DNA of 64,000 bases, from positions 56,773,750 through 56,837,749 of the forward strand of contig CM049318.1 in the NCBI GenBank assembly GCA_026874595.1, given 5' to 3'. This DNA is from Sipunculus nudus. Taxonomy: Eukaryota; Annelida; Sipuncula; Golfingiida; Sipunculidae. The position numbers were made by a program, and so were the translations under genes. The notes below the pieces were generated by a model. It did no database searches, had not been told where the DNA came from, and saw nothing but the letters and a program-made list of their open reading frames with translations. Positions 12,501 to 24,175 of the stretch are shown here, piece after piece (position 1 is the first letter of the stretch; every line of letters begins with the position of its first letter).

Positions 12501-15496
12501 GAGCAAAACAACAATGTAAAGTTCCTGCTAATAAATGCAGCCCATAGATCGATATAAGAGCGTTTTGCGCCAAGTTGACTCACGTTTGGTTATTAAGCAT
12601 CCTCTACCATTTAAGCGAAAATTATATTTCTTTGTTCTTTCTTACAATATATACTCTTTACATTTGAGACAGTATTTAAGACTATATAATCTGAGGTTCC
12701 ATGTTCCAAAATAGAATCAGATTTGTTTATTTCGTTTGTGTTTATCACATTTTAATATGTTTTAAAATTCTCTCCTTAAAAGAGCAATCGTATTGTTGTT
12801 GTCCTACCACATGATTCACCTGATGAAAATTTCACCTGATCGGACCATCAGTGTACGTAATATGCAAATAATAATCATGAAAAAAACATATCTTGTGTAA
12901 TATAATCCTTTGCTTATTCTGACCGTGCACCATATAACTAGAAGAAGATATAGCTCAAGTGACATATGACTCTAAGTTTGGCCCTTGGAGCATACCCATA
13001 TTCAAAAACCTGTTTAAATATTCAACTTTCCTTCGGTAACCATATGACAGAGAGCCGCTTGTAAATTTAGGGAAGCCGGTTTCCTGTTATATGACATCAC
13101 CATTATCATTTTCGTCTACTGAAATATTTTATGATAAATAATAATGGAACACAAATTTTGTAATTTAAAAATTCTTAAATGACAAAAATAGAGTGTGGCT
13201 CGAATTCTTTCATGTTTCAAGCTCAACTGTCGATTGTGCAGTTTTGAGGCTCCTTAGACTTCATTATCATCAAGTGTTATGATTAATTCTTTCAATTTAT
13301 TATATGAAAATGTAAAGATTATCTGGAATATCAGCGCTGGTACCTGGATAGCCTAGAAGAGGGAAGTCATTTTCTTTGTGGTAGATATTTGTTGAGGGCT
13401 TTTCTGTGGAACCAATAGGCAATGTGTAACCGGTAGGTAGTTAAAATACAATAAGCAATAATTGTGATTTGTATAAATTGTTTTGAATTAAATATTTAAT
13501 AATATTAAATATATCAGTTGGTCAACCTTTGTATAATTCTACATTAGTAATTACACGTTTCTGTTCTTACCGACTTTCAGTTTGAGAGCAAAATTCGGCT
13601 TAGAATTGGCTACGTCGTACATATCTATCGTATTTTTTTCTAAAATGATGAATTGAAGAATTGTAATTTAAATGATTAACCTGAAATATCATCGATGGTT
13701 CCTCCATACCGTAGTTGAGATGAAACATTGTCCTTGTGGTTGATAACAGTGGAAGGCTTTTCTGTGGAACCGATACGCAGTGCAAAACCGGTAGGTACTT
13801 GAAAATGCAGTTCAAACGTGATTTGTATATAAAAGAATTGATTTTGAGTTAAATATTTCTCACTTAAGAAACAAAACAAATTCAAAACGGCCATGTGGCC
13901 GAGCTGTATATAATTTCAACTTAGTTATGAGTTAGTAAGTACACACCATCATCATTGATATGCCAGTGACATTTTGTAATGGTCTACCGTATTCAGTGAT
14001 ATTTCATAAACTGTATATTATATTTATGCTCGACAAATTGCGAAATGAAAAGAGAAATGAACAGCTGTTTATATGTCTAGGGTACATATTGATACAGAGG
14101 CATTTGTATTCTTACCGATTTTCCGTTTTTGAGCAACACTCGGGCCAGAATTGGCTACGTCATACATCTCACACGTACAGGTGCCCTCATCCTTTTCTGT
14201 AAGTTTTTCCAAGATAATTACCTTCTCATGCAGTGGACGCCGTAGCCAGTCTTTGTTTCTTAAAATGTCTTTGTCTTTTTTCCATGTGACGCAACGGGAA
14301 CAGTTTACAAGATTTGGTAGGTTACATGTCATTTTGACCGTGGCACATGTGTGACTTAGAGTCGTATTCATAGAAATATTGGGCTTCAGCTGATCATCTG
14401 TGCGAAATTTATAATAATATTAAGGTTATAGTGAATATCATGTTATATGTATATTGTTTCGATTATAAAGAACAAGTATCTCGCAATGCATAGGTCTATG
14501 ATTTAAAAGGTTATTCCAGCGGTTATTTGAATCTATATATATCTCATATAAAATAAAGATGGCGTATGATATTATAAAGACCTGGCTGTAATTAAATTTT
14601 TTTACCAGTCACAATGGCATTCACGTGAAAGGATTTCATCGTCTTTTTTTCAACAAGGACACATTCGTATTTACCGGTATCAGTTATATGTGACATTTGG
14701 AGCCTAAATTCTTTCAGTGTCAACAGACACCGGTTTTCACAAGAATATTCTGCTTCGTTTGTTTTTTTCCATTTTGCAAGTAGTAACCTTTTCCCATGTC
14801 GACCTGTAAAACTGCATTTTATATCCACTATTGGAATCTTCTGGAAGTCTGTAAAATTTACGACAATAGCTTCTCCCGGCTTGTAGGAAATACAACGAAC
14901 CACCTCACCAGTTGTAGAAACTGCAACACCTTGGAAGATGGACATCAGTTTAGTAATTTGAAAAAAAAAGTATTTCACTTTTTCTTTCAAGATAAAATAA
15001 AAAATGTTTTTACTGATCAAACAAATTTCTTGGTATTGCATTGAAACAAAACCCGTCAACTTATTTTTTATCGCGAAAAATTCAAATAGCTGCAGTGGTT
15101 ATATAATGTTTTTTTGGTGCCTGGTCTCAATTATAAAAAAAAATGATTTTTTTTTTCTAAAAATGATCATTTGTCATGGTTGAATATCAAGAATTATTAA
15201 TGGTAAGCTGTGTAATGTACTTCCTGTAGAATAAGGAATATGCCAAAAAAGAATGTTTGTGTATGCAAAGGGGAAGCGCATTGTTTGCGCTCCCGACGAC
15301 AGGAGAGTGATGCTAGGTGATACGTTTAAAAAAAGAGCATAGAATGGGAAAATGTCAGCGTTTATAATAAAAATTAAGCAGCGTAGATGATGTTTAACTT
15401 GTATGGTGTTTGCCTTAGGAGAATTTTAAACTAACATGATAACACCGTAATGTAGGAGAGGTGTAACCGCCAATTCGATTTCCAATTAGTCCTCAT
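6521..15496 (-). CDS. Immunoglobulin-superfamily type I membrane receptor, gene A (paralogue of gene B)
   Basis: Exons: 15436-15496 (start and signal region [20 protein letters not shown]), 14606-14929 (Ig1), 14116-14397 (Ig2), 13681-13797 (stalk) and 6521-6666 (transmembrane helix and stop). Introns are all phase 1 and the sum is 930 nt, 309 residues, with no stop. Ig1 carries IKC, AKW and DTGKYEC. Ig2 carries MTC and VTW, but its last motif reads DEGTCTC, so the usual Tyr is replaced by Cys. The Ig2 exon is 282 bp in both genes. The transmembrane exon matches gene B closely ([23 protein letters not shown]). The stalk-to-transmembrane intron is 7 kb and full of mobile elements, so use of the 6521-6666 exon is inferred from homology and phase, not proven. 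Without it the product would lack a membrane anchor. The signal peptide is weaker than in gene B. Confidence 0.72.
7099..7962 (+). mobile_element. Helitron-like non-autonomous repeat, copy 1
   Basis: It is homologous over its length to the next copy, starting at TTGTTCGCAATGTTCTC. The 3' end has a palindrome CCCGGTATACCGGG (7937-7950), then TTTATCAG, then CTAG directly before T. That is the hairpin-plus-CTRR ending of Helitrons. The 5' terminus was not defined. No coding capacity is seen. Confidence 0.55.
7982..8915 (+). mobile_element. Helitron-like non-autonomous repeat, copy 2
   Basis: A second copy in direct tandem with copy 1, longer because of an insert at about 8520-8660. Its end repeats the pattern: a hairpin from ACCCC-GGTAAA paired with TTTACC-GGGTT, then ATAAG, then CTAG before T at 8912-8915. 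Confidence 0.55.
9230..9301 (+). tRNA. tRNA-Thr(GGT)-like sequence, array copy 1
   Basis: The 72-nt cloverleaf has D arm GCTC/GAGC, T arm ATGGG/CCCAT with loop TTCGATT, and a 5-nt variable loop. Box A (TAGCTCAGTGG) and box B (GGTTCGATTCC) match the Pol III consensus exactly. The loop CCGGTAA would give a GGT anticodon, reading Thr. Position 33 is C instead of U, anticodon-stem pairs 27-43 and 28-42 do not form, and the end pair 1-72 is T-T. It is more likely a tRNA-derived promoter unit than a working tRNA. Confidence 0.45.
9535..9606 (+). tRNA. tRNA-Thr(GGT)-like sequence, array copy 2
   Basis: Identical by eye to copy 1 and 305 bp downstream of it. The same intact Pol III boxes and the same anticodon-arm mismatches are present. 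Confidence 0.42.
9840..9911 (+). tRNA. tRNA-Thr(GGT)-like sequence, array copy 3
   Basis: Same sequence as copies 1 and 2. The base change following it (GATCTGAC) lies outside the tRNA-like part. Confidence 0.42.
10145..10216 (+). tRNA. tRNA-Thr(GGT)-like sequence, array copy 4
   Basis: Last full copy. The array breaks off about 34 bp after it, where the sequence changes to TGTATCATAT, a motif also present just before the array. Confidence 0.42.
10290..11415 (-). mobile_element. 5'-truncated Penelope-like element fragment with GIY-YIG domain
   Basis: Minus-strand frames give the RT thumb region ([19 protein letters not shown], 11216-11410) and then, after shifts, a GIY-YIG domain. The latter includes [34 protein letters not shown] and AIKWKI (10547-10876), and the closing STLNNRSEL segment (10335-10658). 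RT catalytic motifs are missing, so the copy is 5'-truncated near 11415. Its 3' end carries CTGAAGA and GAAACAG boxes (10294-10331), like those of the other Penelope copy. It lies in the long intron of gene A. Confidence 0.75.
11447..12067 (+). other. Unidentified 206-codon open frame
   Basis: A long ATG-initiated frame with no recognised motif begins just beyond the truncated edge of the Penelope fragment. The reverse strand also has open stretches over the same bases (11791-12027), so I cannot say which strand, if either, is coding. The initial 20 residues are mildly hydrophobic. It could be part of a mobile element. No function is proposed. Confidence 0.2.
12068..13322. other. Non-coding part of gene A intron 4
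   Basis: AT-rich sequence. I see no domain, element end or tandem repeat. Confidence 0.5.
13323..13626 (-). pseudogene. Decayed extra Ig2-end plus stalk module inside gene A
   Basis: 13323-13439 copies the gene A stalk exon at exactly the same length (117 bp) and stays open, including GSTEKPSTN. Its acceptor has changed to AAC and its donor to CAG|AT. Just upstream on the minus strand, 13571 to about 13626 copies the end of the Ig2 exon (MYDVANS, then a phase-1 GTAAGAAC donor), but the rest of that Ig domain is gone. The two pieces lie in the same order and spacing as 13681-14400. They look like a tandem duplication of an Ig2-stalk module that has partly decayed. Confidence 0.7.
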
Positions 15497-17439
15497 TTTT
15501 TACCTGAAGCAAAGCAACATTATCAAAGTTTAACATACACAAACGTATAAATAAACTTCAAGGGCTAAGCAACGATGGTTTACTTTGAACTTATAACTAA
15601 ATAATGTAACTTTCCTAGGCTTTAAAAATAGAGTAATTTAATATGTTTAGTTGTCTCTGTAAATATAAATCATAACATTAGTTCTCATAGTTTATCTGGG
15701 GTTCAGAGCAACATCTGCATCAGCCCTTTTAGTAATGTTAACATGCCGGTAATGACGAGCATTACAACTATTTTGCTGAGAAATGTACATGCCTTCCATT
15801 AGATTTGCTTGCAATGCTCAAATTAGGACGTTTCCTTAGCAGCCCAGACTCGCTAAATGACGTAATGTCCCTGTGATCTTTAGTAACAATATCTCTGAAA
15901 TGGTTTTAGTTGGGCATATAAATAAATTAACCAATAACATCCAAAGTAGTACCCTTATATAACCTTATGTAAATCCACCTGAATAATAATATTGTTTCTT
16001 GCAATTTCTTGACCTGGATGTAAACTAATTGTTCTGTTTATACACATAATTTATGTCATGCGATTGTTACATAAACGTGCACGTGAAGAATTTAATGGAT
16101 AAAAAAATGCAGAATCACGAAATGCACAATGACATACATGCCCGCGGGCACGCACAATTAGTTAATAGAACCACCCGGTGCGCCATTATTAACACGATCG
16201 TATAATTTGAAAGTTCTCCGGTACAATCTATATTTTTAATAAATAAACTTAATTAAATTAATAAGTATACTCTAAAGTCTGGCGTTGTTAACAGTACGGC
16301 ATAAACTAAATTGCATTACACCTCATTGTATAAAACTGGTAAACAGATTGGCAGTGTCAAATACCCTGTCAGAGTCGTACTCACAGAGAAATGCACCTAG
16401 CAAGGACGTTCACACGAGAAACTGCTGCAAAGTGATAAAATAAAACCATCACCCACGGGTTTTTTAAATACTTTTAGCTAAAAACATGCGTCATGATTAC
16501 GACCTGTTACCAAACAAGGAAGATGTTCACTGTACGATTACATCTACATGAAAAGATAGATATACGCCGATCTGCTTAAATAAGGCTTTATAATTATTTG
16601 TTGAGTCGAATATACGGTTTGTGGGGCCCTGGGACGCGGAAAATGTGAGGCCCTGTATAACACAAGATGGAACAATTCATCATGTACTAATTAATATGCG
16701 TTTTGAATAAAACCCCTTTTCCTTATTGTGAAACTTGTGACTTACATGCGAGTGAATTCAGGACAAATTTTACAATATACACTTTTAGGCAGAAAAGGGT
16801 TTACTAAAGATAACACATGCTACCGGTTATTATAGCAGCAAATAAATAATGTCGTAAATTCGAACAATAATATAACATATGTATTTAAATGATTCTAAAT
16901 CAATTAATACTTGATCAGTGCTATACGGTACAACAGTAACATCCGAGAAAAAAAAGAGTCACTTATAAAATGAAAATTAAATGAACCATGAAGTATGATT
17001 GAACTAATTTAGTGTAGGATCATTTTGTCTTCGTTCTGAAAAAGTGTATGGTACTTAAGTCTATTTATTGGTTCATAGATATTTAAGCCTGGTCGTCCGA
17101 CTCATTCGTTTCTTAAACCGTTGTTTTCGTAACCCCAAACATTATATTGTTACATTTCAGTGTTACATTAAATTACTTCATTAAATTTACACAAGGCAAT
17201 ATAACAATATATGTTTTTTACTCAAAAAACTGATCAATTTGAGCTGTAGCGATCACGCTTTCTCATTCATAAATACGGGCCGGCCGTTATCAAGGCACAC
17301 ATTGTGTTTTCTTCTATTGTCATGAAACTTTGTATATACAATTATCATGACTGGTTTTAGCAGCTGCTTGGCGCTATCTCTATTTTTTCCCTTTGTAATT
17401 TACCTATATTCTTAACAATGTCAAATGACAGATATTTGT
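15497..17439. other. Upstream flank of gene A
   Basis: The first 150 bp upstream of the start resemble the matching region of gene B (GCTTCAGG, AACTTTGATA, ATAACTA blocks), so 5' UTR/promoter sequence was duplicated with the gene. I see nothing else. Confidence 0.45.
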
Positions 17440-18240
17440 CAGTTTCTCGGCTTAAGGTTCTTCTAGTATTGTGGAAACTTATATACTTATTGATCGTGAC
17501 TAGATTCGTCTTTCAATAATTTCTTGTGGCACATCTGTATATTTTTTTGTAATTTCACACAGTTTATCTGTATTTTTGAGATTGCTAAATTACAGCAATA
17601 GTGCCAGTTCTTCGGTTTCTGCGTTTTGGGGGTACTGCAGGGCATGAATTGACTTACAAACCTTTGAAACGTAACGATCAGGGAGGTCCAGGAAACATCG
17701 TTTTCACCATTAAATTTAGTAGTAATTTTAAAATCGTGACTAGTATCATAAATGCATCAAGTAACAGGCCGTCATATTACCACACCACCAACACGTCAGT
17801 CAGCTGAGCGTCATAATCCATGGGTCACTTGTTATGTGATGCCTCAGGTGTAGTCACTCTGTGCGAGTCCTCTGTATAAAAGAGGAAAGCAAATGACTAA
17901 TAGTTGTTTTAAGGTAAAATAAGAGTTGAAATCGAAATGTTGCAGTACTAGCATATCGTTAGCTGAATGTGGATTTTACACTCCACAAATATTATGCTAG
18001 ATTTTCAGGTATACTCTGGTCAAATATTAATTTAAAATAGTTCAATTATTCCTCCAGAGTGTCTAAATACTAGATATTGCTTAATTATAGCTAGCTGTTC
18101 ATAATGTTACATAAAATTAATGTAGCATTCTGAATTAAATAAACGAGAATGCATTGCTTTAATCAATATTAACATGTGCAGCATGATAAAAATTAAGCAT
18201 AATACTAGAATATACTGACGCTGCACTGAAAGCTTACAAA
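17440..18240 (-). pseudogene. Decayed copy of the 3' part of the Ig receptor gene, lacking the transmembrane exon
   Basis: 17440-17760 matches window bases 1-330, 17775-17862 matches about 745-812, and 17868-18240 matches about 6650-6990. These gene A segments are separated by insertions and by the transmembrane exon. Here they are contiguous and no transmembrane coding segment remains. This reads as a third partial copy of the receptor's 3' flank. The matches were made by eye and their edges are approximate. Confidence 0.55.
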
Positions 18241-20465
18241 CCTTGCTTTTTTATAGACCTCCTCAGACATAGGTCATAGGTCAAAAATACATAGGTCAGA
18301 GGTGACACAGATAACCAAACTGATATTGCCAGACCTTATTATTATAATTTTCCATGTGTTAAAATATTAACCGAGTGGTTTTTACACATTTCTTTCTGTA
18401 TATCAACCACTATATATCCACGACCTGTTAACTATAGTTCTTAATGTTGCGATAATGGGATATCCGTTGTCCAAATATTTTAGCAGGATGAGATAAACAC
18501 TGTAACAGCAACGCAAGATATAAGGCTTGCAATTATACCCGATTAACGACTGTATGGTGTCCTTCTGTACCCAAGTTATGAAATAATGAGGAATAATTAG
18601 TTTTAAAGTTCTAAAAACATTAACATATGTGTATATACTATGTATAAAGATCTTGATATGAGCTATGATCTTTTGATTGCTCTGTATTATACTACGCATG
18701 AAAGATAAATTGTTAAATCACAAATATACCTTTCTCTGATCATCCATCAGAAAAAACATTCATTGTCACGGAAATTTATGCAGAAACATGTTTCCAAAGA
18801 CCTTTTAATATTTCCCTCAAGGCCACCATGGGCCGCGCTGTTTGCTTTCAACGTCTGTTGAACCATTGTCATTCATGACTCTCAAGCGGAAAGATGGATG
18901 TGATGAGATATGAATAATTATAAAAGAACTTTGCATTCAATGACACAAAAGCATTTCAATGATTACAAATGAAATGTCCTTAAAGAATCGCAAAAAACGT
19001 ATTTGTTGTTAGTTTAATGGATTTAATTAATTTCCATTTAGAACTCATAGTATCATATACTAGGAATTTTCAAAGCTTCGGTATTCTCATTTTCGCTTAA
19101 CTCCTTTGTACTTAAAAATACAGTACACGGCTATATTTTAGTCTTCACGACAAAACGTATATATATCGCACTCTAATAGAAAGCGGCACTTTCTGTTTGC
19201 ACTACACCATAGGAATTTCATAATGCAAAATATGCAGATTGTTTCACTTGTGAAATAAAGAGTTAATAATAGTCTCTTACTGCTGTATTGGAAGAACTTA
19301 ATTTACTAGTAGTTCGGAACCGTCTGTTGTTCCTTTTGAGATGTCGTGATCTCTAGTAAACAGACACCCAAAAAGATGAAAGCTGCGAAAACTCCTTTAT
19401 TCTCTATTATATTTAAATTAGTATCACTCATCTTCATTACATATTCATTAAAATGGACCAAATAATTGCCATCAGATACGTTTTAATATGTAAATGTGTT
19501 TGGCATGCCTCAGTTATAAAGCGGTCTGCTTGTGGGACGCTGCAGAAAGTAACCACCTAGTGGAAAATTTGCTTCTCTTAAGTCTACCGGGACCACTCGT
19601 TCCGCTTCGTAAAAATGTAGCTTGGTATTAAACGCATTTCACCCACAAAACGTTTTAAAACCGGTTTTGGCAAAGCGGTTTGAAAACGCTTTTGACTGTT
19701 GTGTGAACGCTCTAATGCGTATTCGAAACTGTTTGAAATCAGTTTGCATTTGCGTGTGAAAGCGGTATTAGTTTATAAAATCTGTTTCAACTGTAACATG
19801 CAAACAAAAAAAAATTGGATGCAAGGATCTTCTAAATAAGATTTTCATTGCAAGGCCAAAGGCCATATTTCCACAATGAGAATAGTTAGATTTATCATAT
19901 ATATTGATAGACCAAAATGTATTAGTAATCTTATTTAGTAGATTCTTGGTGTTTAATATAGCTATCAGTTACATCCTTCATCCGTGTCCATAATGAGTGG
20001 CTAAAAACTGCTACATTTATTTTGAAATAAAGGTGCATCAGTACCTTTTAGGGAAACTTTCACTTTATACTTAATCTTTAAAATAATATCAATCATCATG
20101 AGTCATGGGCATACTTTATTCAGAAAAAAGTATATATGTACAAGCGAAATGACGAAATTATGAAAATAGCACCAATCCATCTCTTCTATTTTAATTAATA
20201 TTACAAACATATGTTATATAGTTTATTGGCCTGTTGAGAGCTTAACGAAGTAGGTATGCACTAGTCAAGATTAACATTCCATCAGATTGAAAAAATGAGA
20301 GAAAAAATTCTGTAGTTTTGTTAACCAATAGGTTAGTATTCTCGTTATTACGGTTCTCTGGGTAATTTTGTTTATTAAATGAAAGATAACCCGGAAATCC
20401 TGTTCACACTCTTTTCCAAAATATTATCATCGACGACTTTTCCTTCTCAGGGTTGTGTGGTGTCC
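18241..20465. other. Non-coding stretch between the decayed block and gene B
   Basis: No gene is seen. 19620-19780 contains loosely inverted GC-bearing segments (AAACGTTTTAAAACCGG; GTGTGAAAGCGGTATTA) that could be a worn MITE. No target duplication was found. Confidence 0.4.
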
Positions 20466-21284
20466 CTATTTACCTCGGCCATTTCGCCAGCATTTACACA
20501 AGACCACCAGGAAGGTGACGATGAATGCGGACACCACGAACATAAAGCTAGGCAGCATCACCCTCCACTCATCTCCTCCTGGATGTCCAGTTATAGACTG
20601 AGATGTGATCAGACCTGCAATAGAGATTCATAAACGTTAATATAGATTTAGTGAAGAGTGATAAACCTGGCAGCAAACTTTTAGTTGAATGTCGTGCATT
20701 CACTCAAAAAAAAAGGTACTAGGATTTTCTGTGACACTCGATCCGAATAGGAAAGAGGTAAATTATTTTGCTATAACTCACTTATAATATATGTCATCTG
20801 TATGTCAGTGTTGAATATAATATCCAACCAGTCCCAGCATAACAGAAATGAAAATACTAGAATAGGTGAAAGCTTATACACGTAGTAAATAAACGCCTTC
20901 CACCGCGTGGCCATGAAATATCATCCTCGGCAAGAATCTAACCATCTCTCTCTTCCGGACGATATTTACCGAACGGATTACAGACTGAGCCTTCCGGAAC
21001 ATCCCCTAAAAACCCTCTTGTCCAAGATGTTACAGATGGTGATCTTGTTTTCCAAGAGAACGCATCATGGTAAAACTATTAATAACGAGATGTGGCTCTC
21101 CATGCACTTCGACGTCTTAGATTCTTTATTTTCTAGATGGGGAGGTTTGCTAAATAGCTTTTCGCACGATGACGATATCTACTCCCCAAGATGGCGGGGT
21201 TTCCAAAATCAGCTACTCAACTCAGTTAACCCATTTCTCCCAGGAGTAAGTCCTCCGAAGCGCATGCGATGTCCGTTGAGACAA

Positions 21285-21328
<44 letters not shown>

Positions 21329-23403
21329 AGCGAGACAATCAAGTTTACCATTCATAAATATTCATAAAATCAGAAACCTCTTGTCATTATTCCTCATACC
21401 ATTCTTATATTATATATTATAAATGAATATATTATAGGGTATTCACGAGACGGTGATTAAGCACTTCTCTTATAAGATAAATTAAACGCTTAACCTGAAA
21501 TGTCATTGCTGATCCCTGATGTAGCGTTTTCCCTGGAGCGGACATTTGATGATGGCTTTTCGGTGGATGCCGCAGGCAAGGTGTAAATGAAGGGTACTTC
21601 ACAAATGCAGAAGAAATGTTCTAATTTATATAATTTTTGTCTGAGTTTTCGTGATAACAGTTGATATAAATAAATCAACCGACATTCCTACATAAATCAC
21701 CAATTTAGTGAATGCTAAAAATTTAAAATACTCATGAACATCGCAATTCCTGTGACCTTAAAAATGCAGTACACATTTTTTAATTGTCTTTTTTTTAATA
21801 ATTTTTACGGCAAGGTATGTATCATGACGAATATTTCTAAAGATTACATAATTGAATATGCTAAAATCTCAGAATAACTTTATACATTAAACATCTTGTC
21901 ATGGGGACAATAAATACAGGCAGTGATTTGAACAGAACCAGTTATGTCTGTATCACACCATGTACCGTTGGCTTACTTAACATCATCTATTTCTCTCTCT
22001 TACCTACGTTCAGCTCCAAAACATCACTAGATTCGGAGTTCTCCATGTTATACATCAGACATGAATAATACCCGGCGTCTTCTGCTGTGACGTTCGCCAG
22101 TAAAATTTCATTTCCCCATATCAGGCGCCTTGGCCAATCTCTGGATCTTAATAACTGCCCGTCTTTCCTCCACGCGACGCGTAGGGAATATTTTACCAGA
22201 CTGTGCGTGTCACATGTCAGCTTTACAGACATGCCTGTGTGAACTTTAGTTGTATTCACAGAGATTGTGGGCTTCATATCTGAATCTTGATGCAAGTATA
22301 CATGTTATGATTTCAGATTAGGACGAAGCAATGTAACAATATCATAGAATATGCCCGTACTTACTAAAATTAAGAACATTTAAATGCAAACAAAGATATA
22401 GCATAGACGAAGTATGATATTCTATGATAAAGGCTGCAATTAAACATATTCACCTGTCACTATGGCATTGACGCAGACGTGATTTAACGTAACGAAACCG
22501 TTGTCCACCGTGACATCGCATCCGTATCTGCCGGTATCAGTTTTCTTCGCTGCGGTTATCCTAAAGTCATATATTGTTACTTTGCACCGTCCTCGACATT
22601 TGTTTGTCATTTTGAGACGACCGTTGTGCCATTTTACAAGTACAGTTTTCTCAGTTCCATTTTTAAAATAGCAGCTGATACTCTTGATATCATATCTCTG
22701 GATGCCTATATTCATACGAGTCTCTGTAGCCCTCGTAATTTCCCTGTAATTTACGACAATATCATCTCCTTCCTTATACAAAATATAATTCGTGGCACAT
22801 GATCCATCAACTAAAAAGTGAAGAAATAGGAAATAAATTTATAACATTCACATATTAATTCATGGAATATCACCTCGTGATTTATTGGTAAGGAAAGATG
22901 TTTTCTGAAAATAGGAATTTCTCTTAAAGTCATGAAAACTCTGAATGTAATTGGGGTAGGTCCAATCAGAGAGAATACAATACAGAATTTCTACATAAAA
23001 TTGAACCAACAACTTAGGTTAATGCGTTTGTTAGATGACATATTTCTCAGTATCTTGTGATATTTATATATATCTCTTGAGAAGAGATTTTCTCATAGAA
23101 ATAAGGACTAATATTGTCTAAGTTTCAGTTATTATATTGCACAAATCTATATACATTTTAAGAAATTTCAGAGGCATTTTGACAAAATACTTTCATGCCA
23201 ATGGAGAAAATAATGGTTTAACTGCAATCCATAAACGTTTATGCTTCAAAAGTATGAGGCCTAAATTCATTGCAATTGTAATTTGTTTACATTGTATTTA
23301 AACTGTAGCGAGCCATAAACCAAACCAGTTATATTTTAAACTTACTTGAGAAAATTGAAATGTAAAAAAGCAGTTGTAACCACCCATTCAATATCAAAGC
23401 CAT
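20466..23403 (-). CDS. Immunoglobulin-superfamily type I membrane receptor, gene B
   Basis: Five minus-strand exons assemble in frame with phase-1 introns throughout: 23346-23403 (start codon and hydrophobic signal peptide MALILNGWLQLLFYISIFS), 22454-22810 (Ig1), 22004-22285 (Ig2), 21495-21596 (stalk rich in Ser, Thr and Asn) and 20466-20614 (transmembrane and stop). The total is 948 nt, 315 residues. Ig1 has Cys in SISC, Trp in LVKW and the DTGRYGC motif. Ig2 has LTC, VAW and DAGYYSC. Both fit the Cys-Trp-DxGxYxC Ig fold. The last exon encodes an uncharged membrane helix (about 24 residues from MLPSFMFVVSAF) followed by CKCWRNGRGK and stop. The tail is only about ten residues, with no tyrosine motif. 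It therefore probably signals through a partner or acts in adhesion; this is inference. The family has no name I can assign. A GTAAAT overlapping the stop could act as a phase-1 donor to further tail exons. Confidence 0.8.
21283..21326. repeat. (AT)n tract in gene B intron 4
   Basis: Pure AT run between the stalk and transmembrane exons. Confidence 0.95.
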
Positions 23404-23804
23404 CTTCACTGTTATTTGTCCTGTTCCCTGAAGCAAACTGAGTGAAATCAAACTTTAACATATAAAATAAAGAGCAATTGACTTCCTCGCCTGAGCAATG
23501 ATACTAATTTTACTGTTAAAAAATATTTATAACTAGGCCATTTTAAACCATGATTTCTAATTATCTATTTAAAGAATATTTTGACGAATAAGATCTGGCT
23601 CGGACCATGTGTGCATATGCTTCACCAATATAACTTTCATGTTTGTTTGTCACGGTTCAAAAACTCCGTTCACTGGTTAGCTCTCTCTGTATCAATGATA
23701 ATGGGCCCCGAAAAGGACAACATATATGGCTGCATGTCAAAATGGAAAGGACTCTTTGGAATGTAAAACATATTGATTCAAATTACCCGAGGAGTTTATT
23801 GGAT

Positions 23805-24150
23805 TGTTACCTTCGCCAAGCGGCGGGGATAATGTTTTCGGTGGTATCGGTTTGTCTGTTTGTCTGACTCTTAGCAACGTTACTCAAAAATTAATAACGA
23901 TGGAATTTTCTAGAACGGATAGGGCCCATCCAGGTCACCACCTGGATCCAGGAATTTTTAAAGGAAAAATATTGCATTTCTAACAAAGCCTTATAGAGGA
24001 AATGAGATGCTTTGGAGGAGGCCTGAATTCTCTTAGGGCAAATTTCTAGTTCCTTGTGTGTACCCACAAAATTTCAACAAAGTCTATTTTTAGTTCAATC
24101 CGTAAAAAAAAATCAAAACCTTAAAATTTATTAGTTTTACATGGATTGCA
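23805..24150 (+). repeat. 5' portion of a palindrome-headed dispersed repeat
   Basis: It opens with GTTACCTTCGCCAAGCGGCG, in which TTCGCC pairs with GGCG, followed by GATAATGTTTTCGGT and a GTCTGTTTGTCT microsatellite. This matches the opening layout of the HINE families at 38181 and 57429. The 3' terminus was not found. Confidence 0.4.
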
Positions 24151-24175
24151 CAACTTTTTTTTTTTTTTTATAAAA

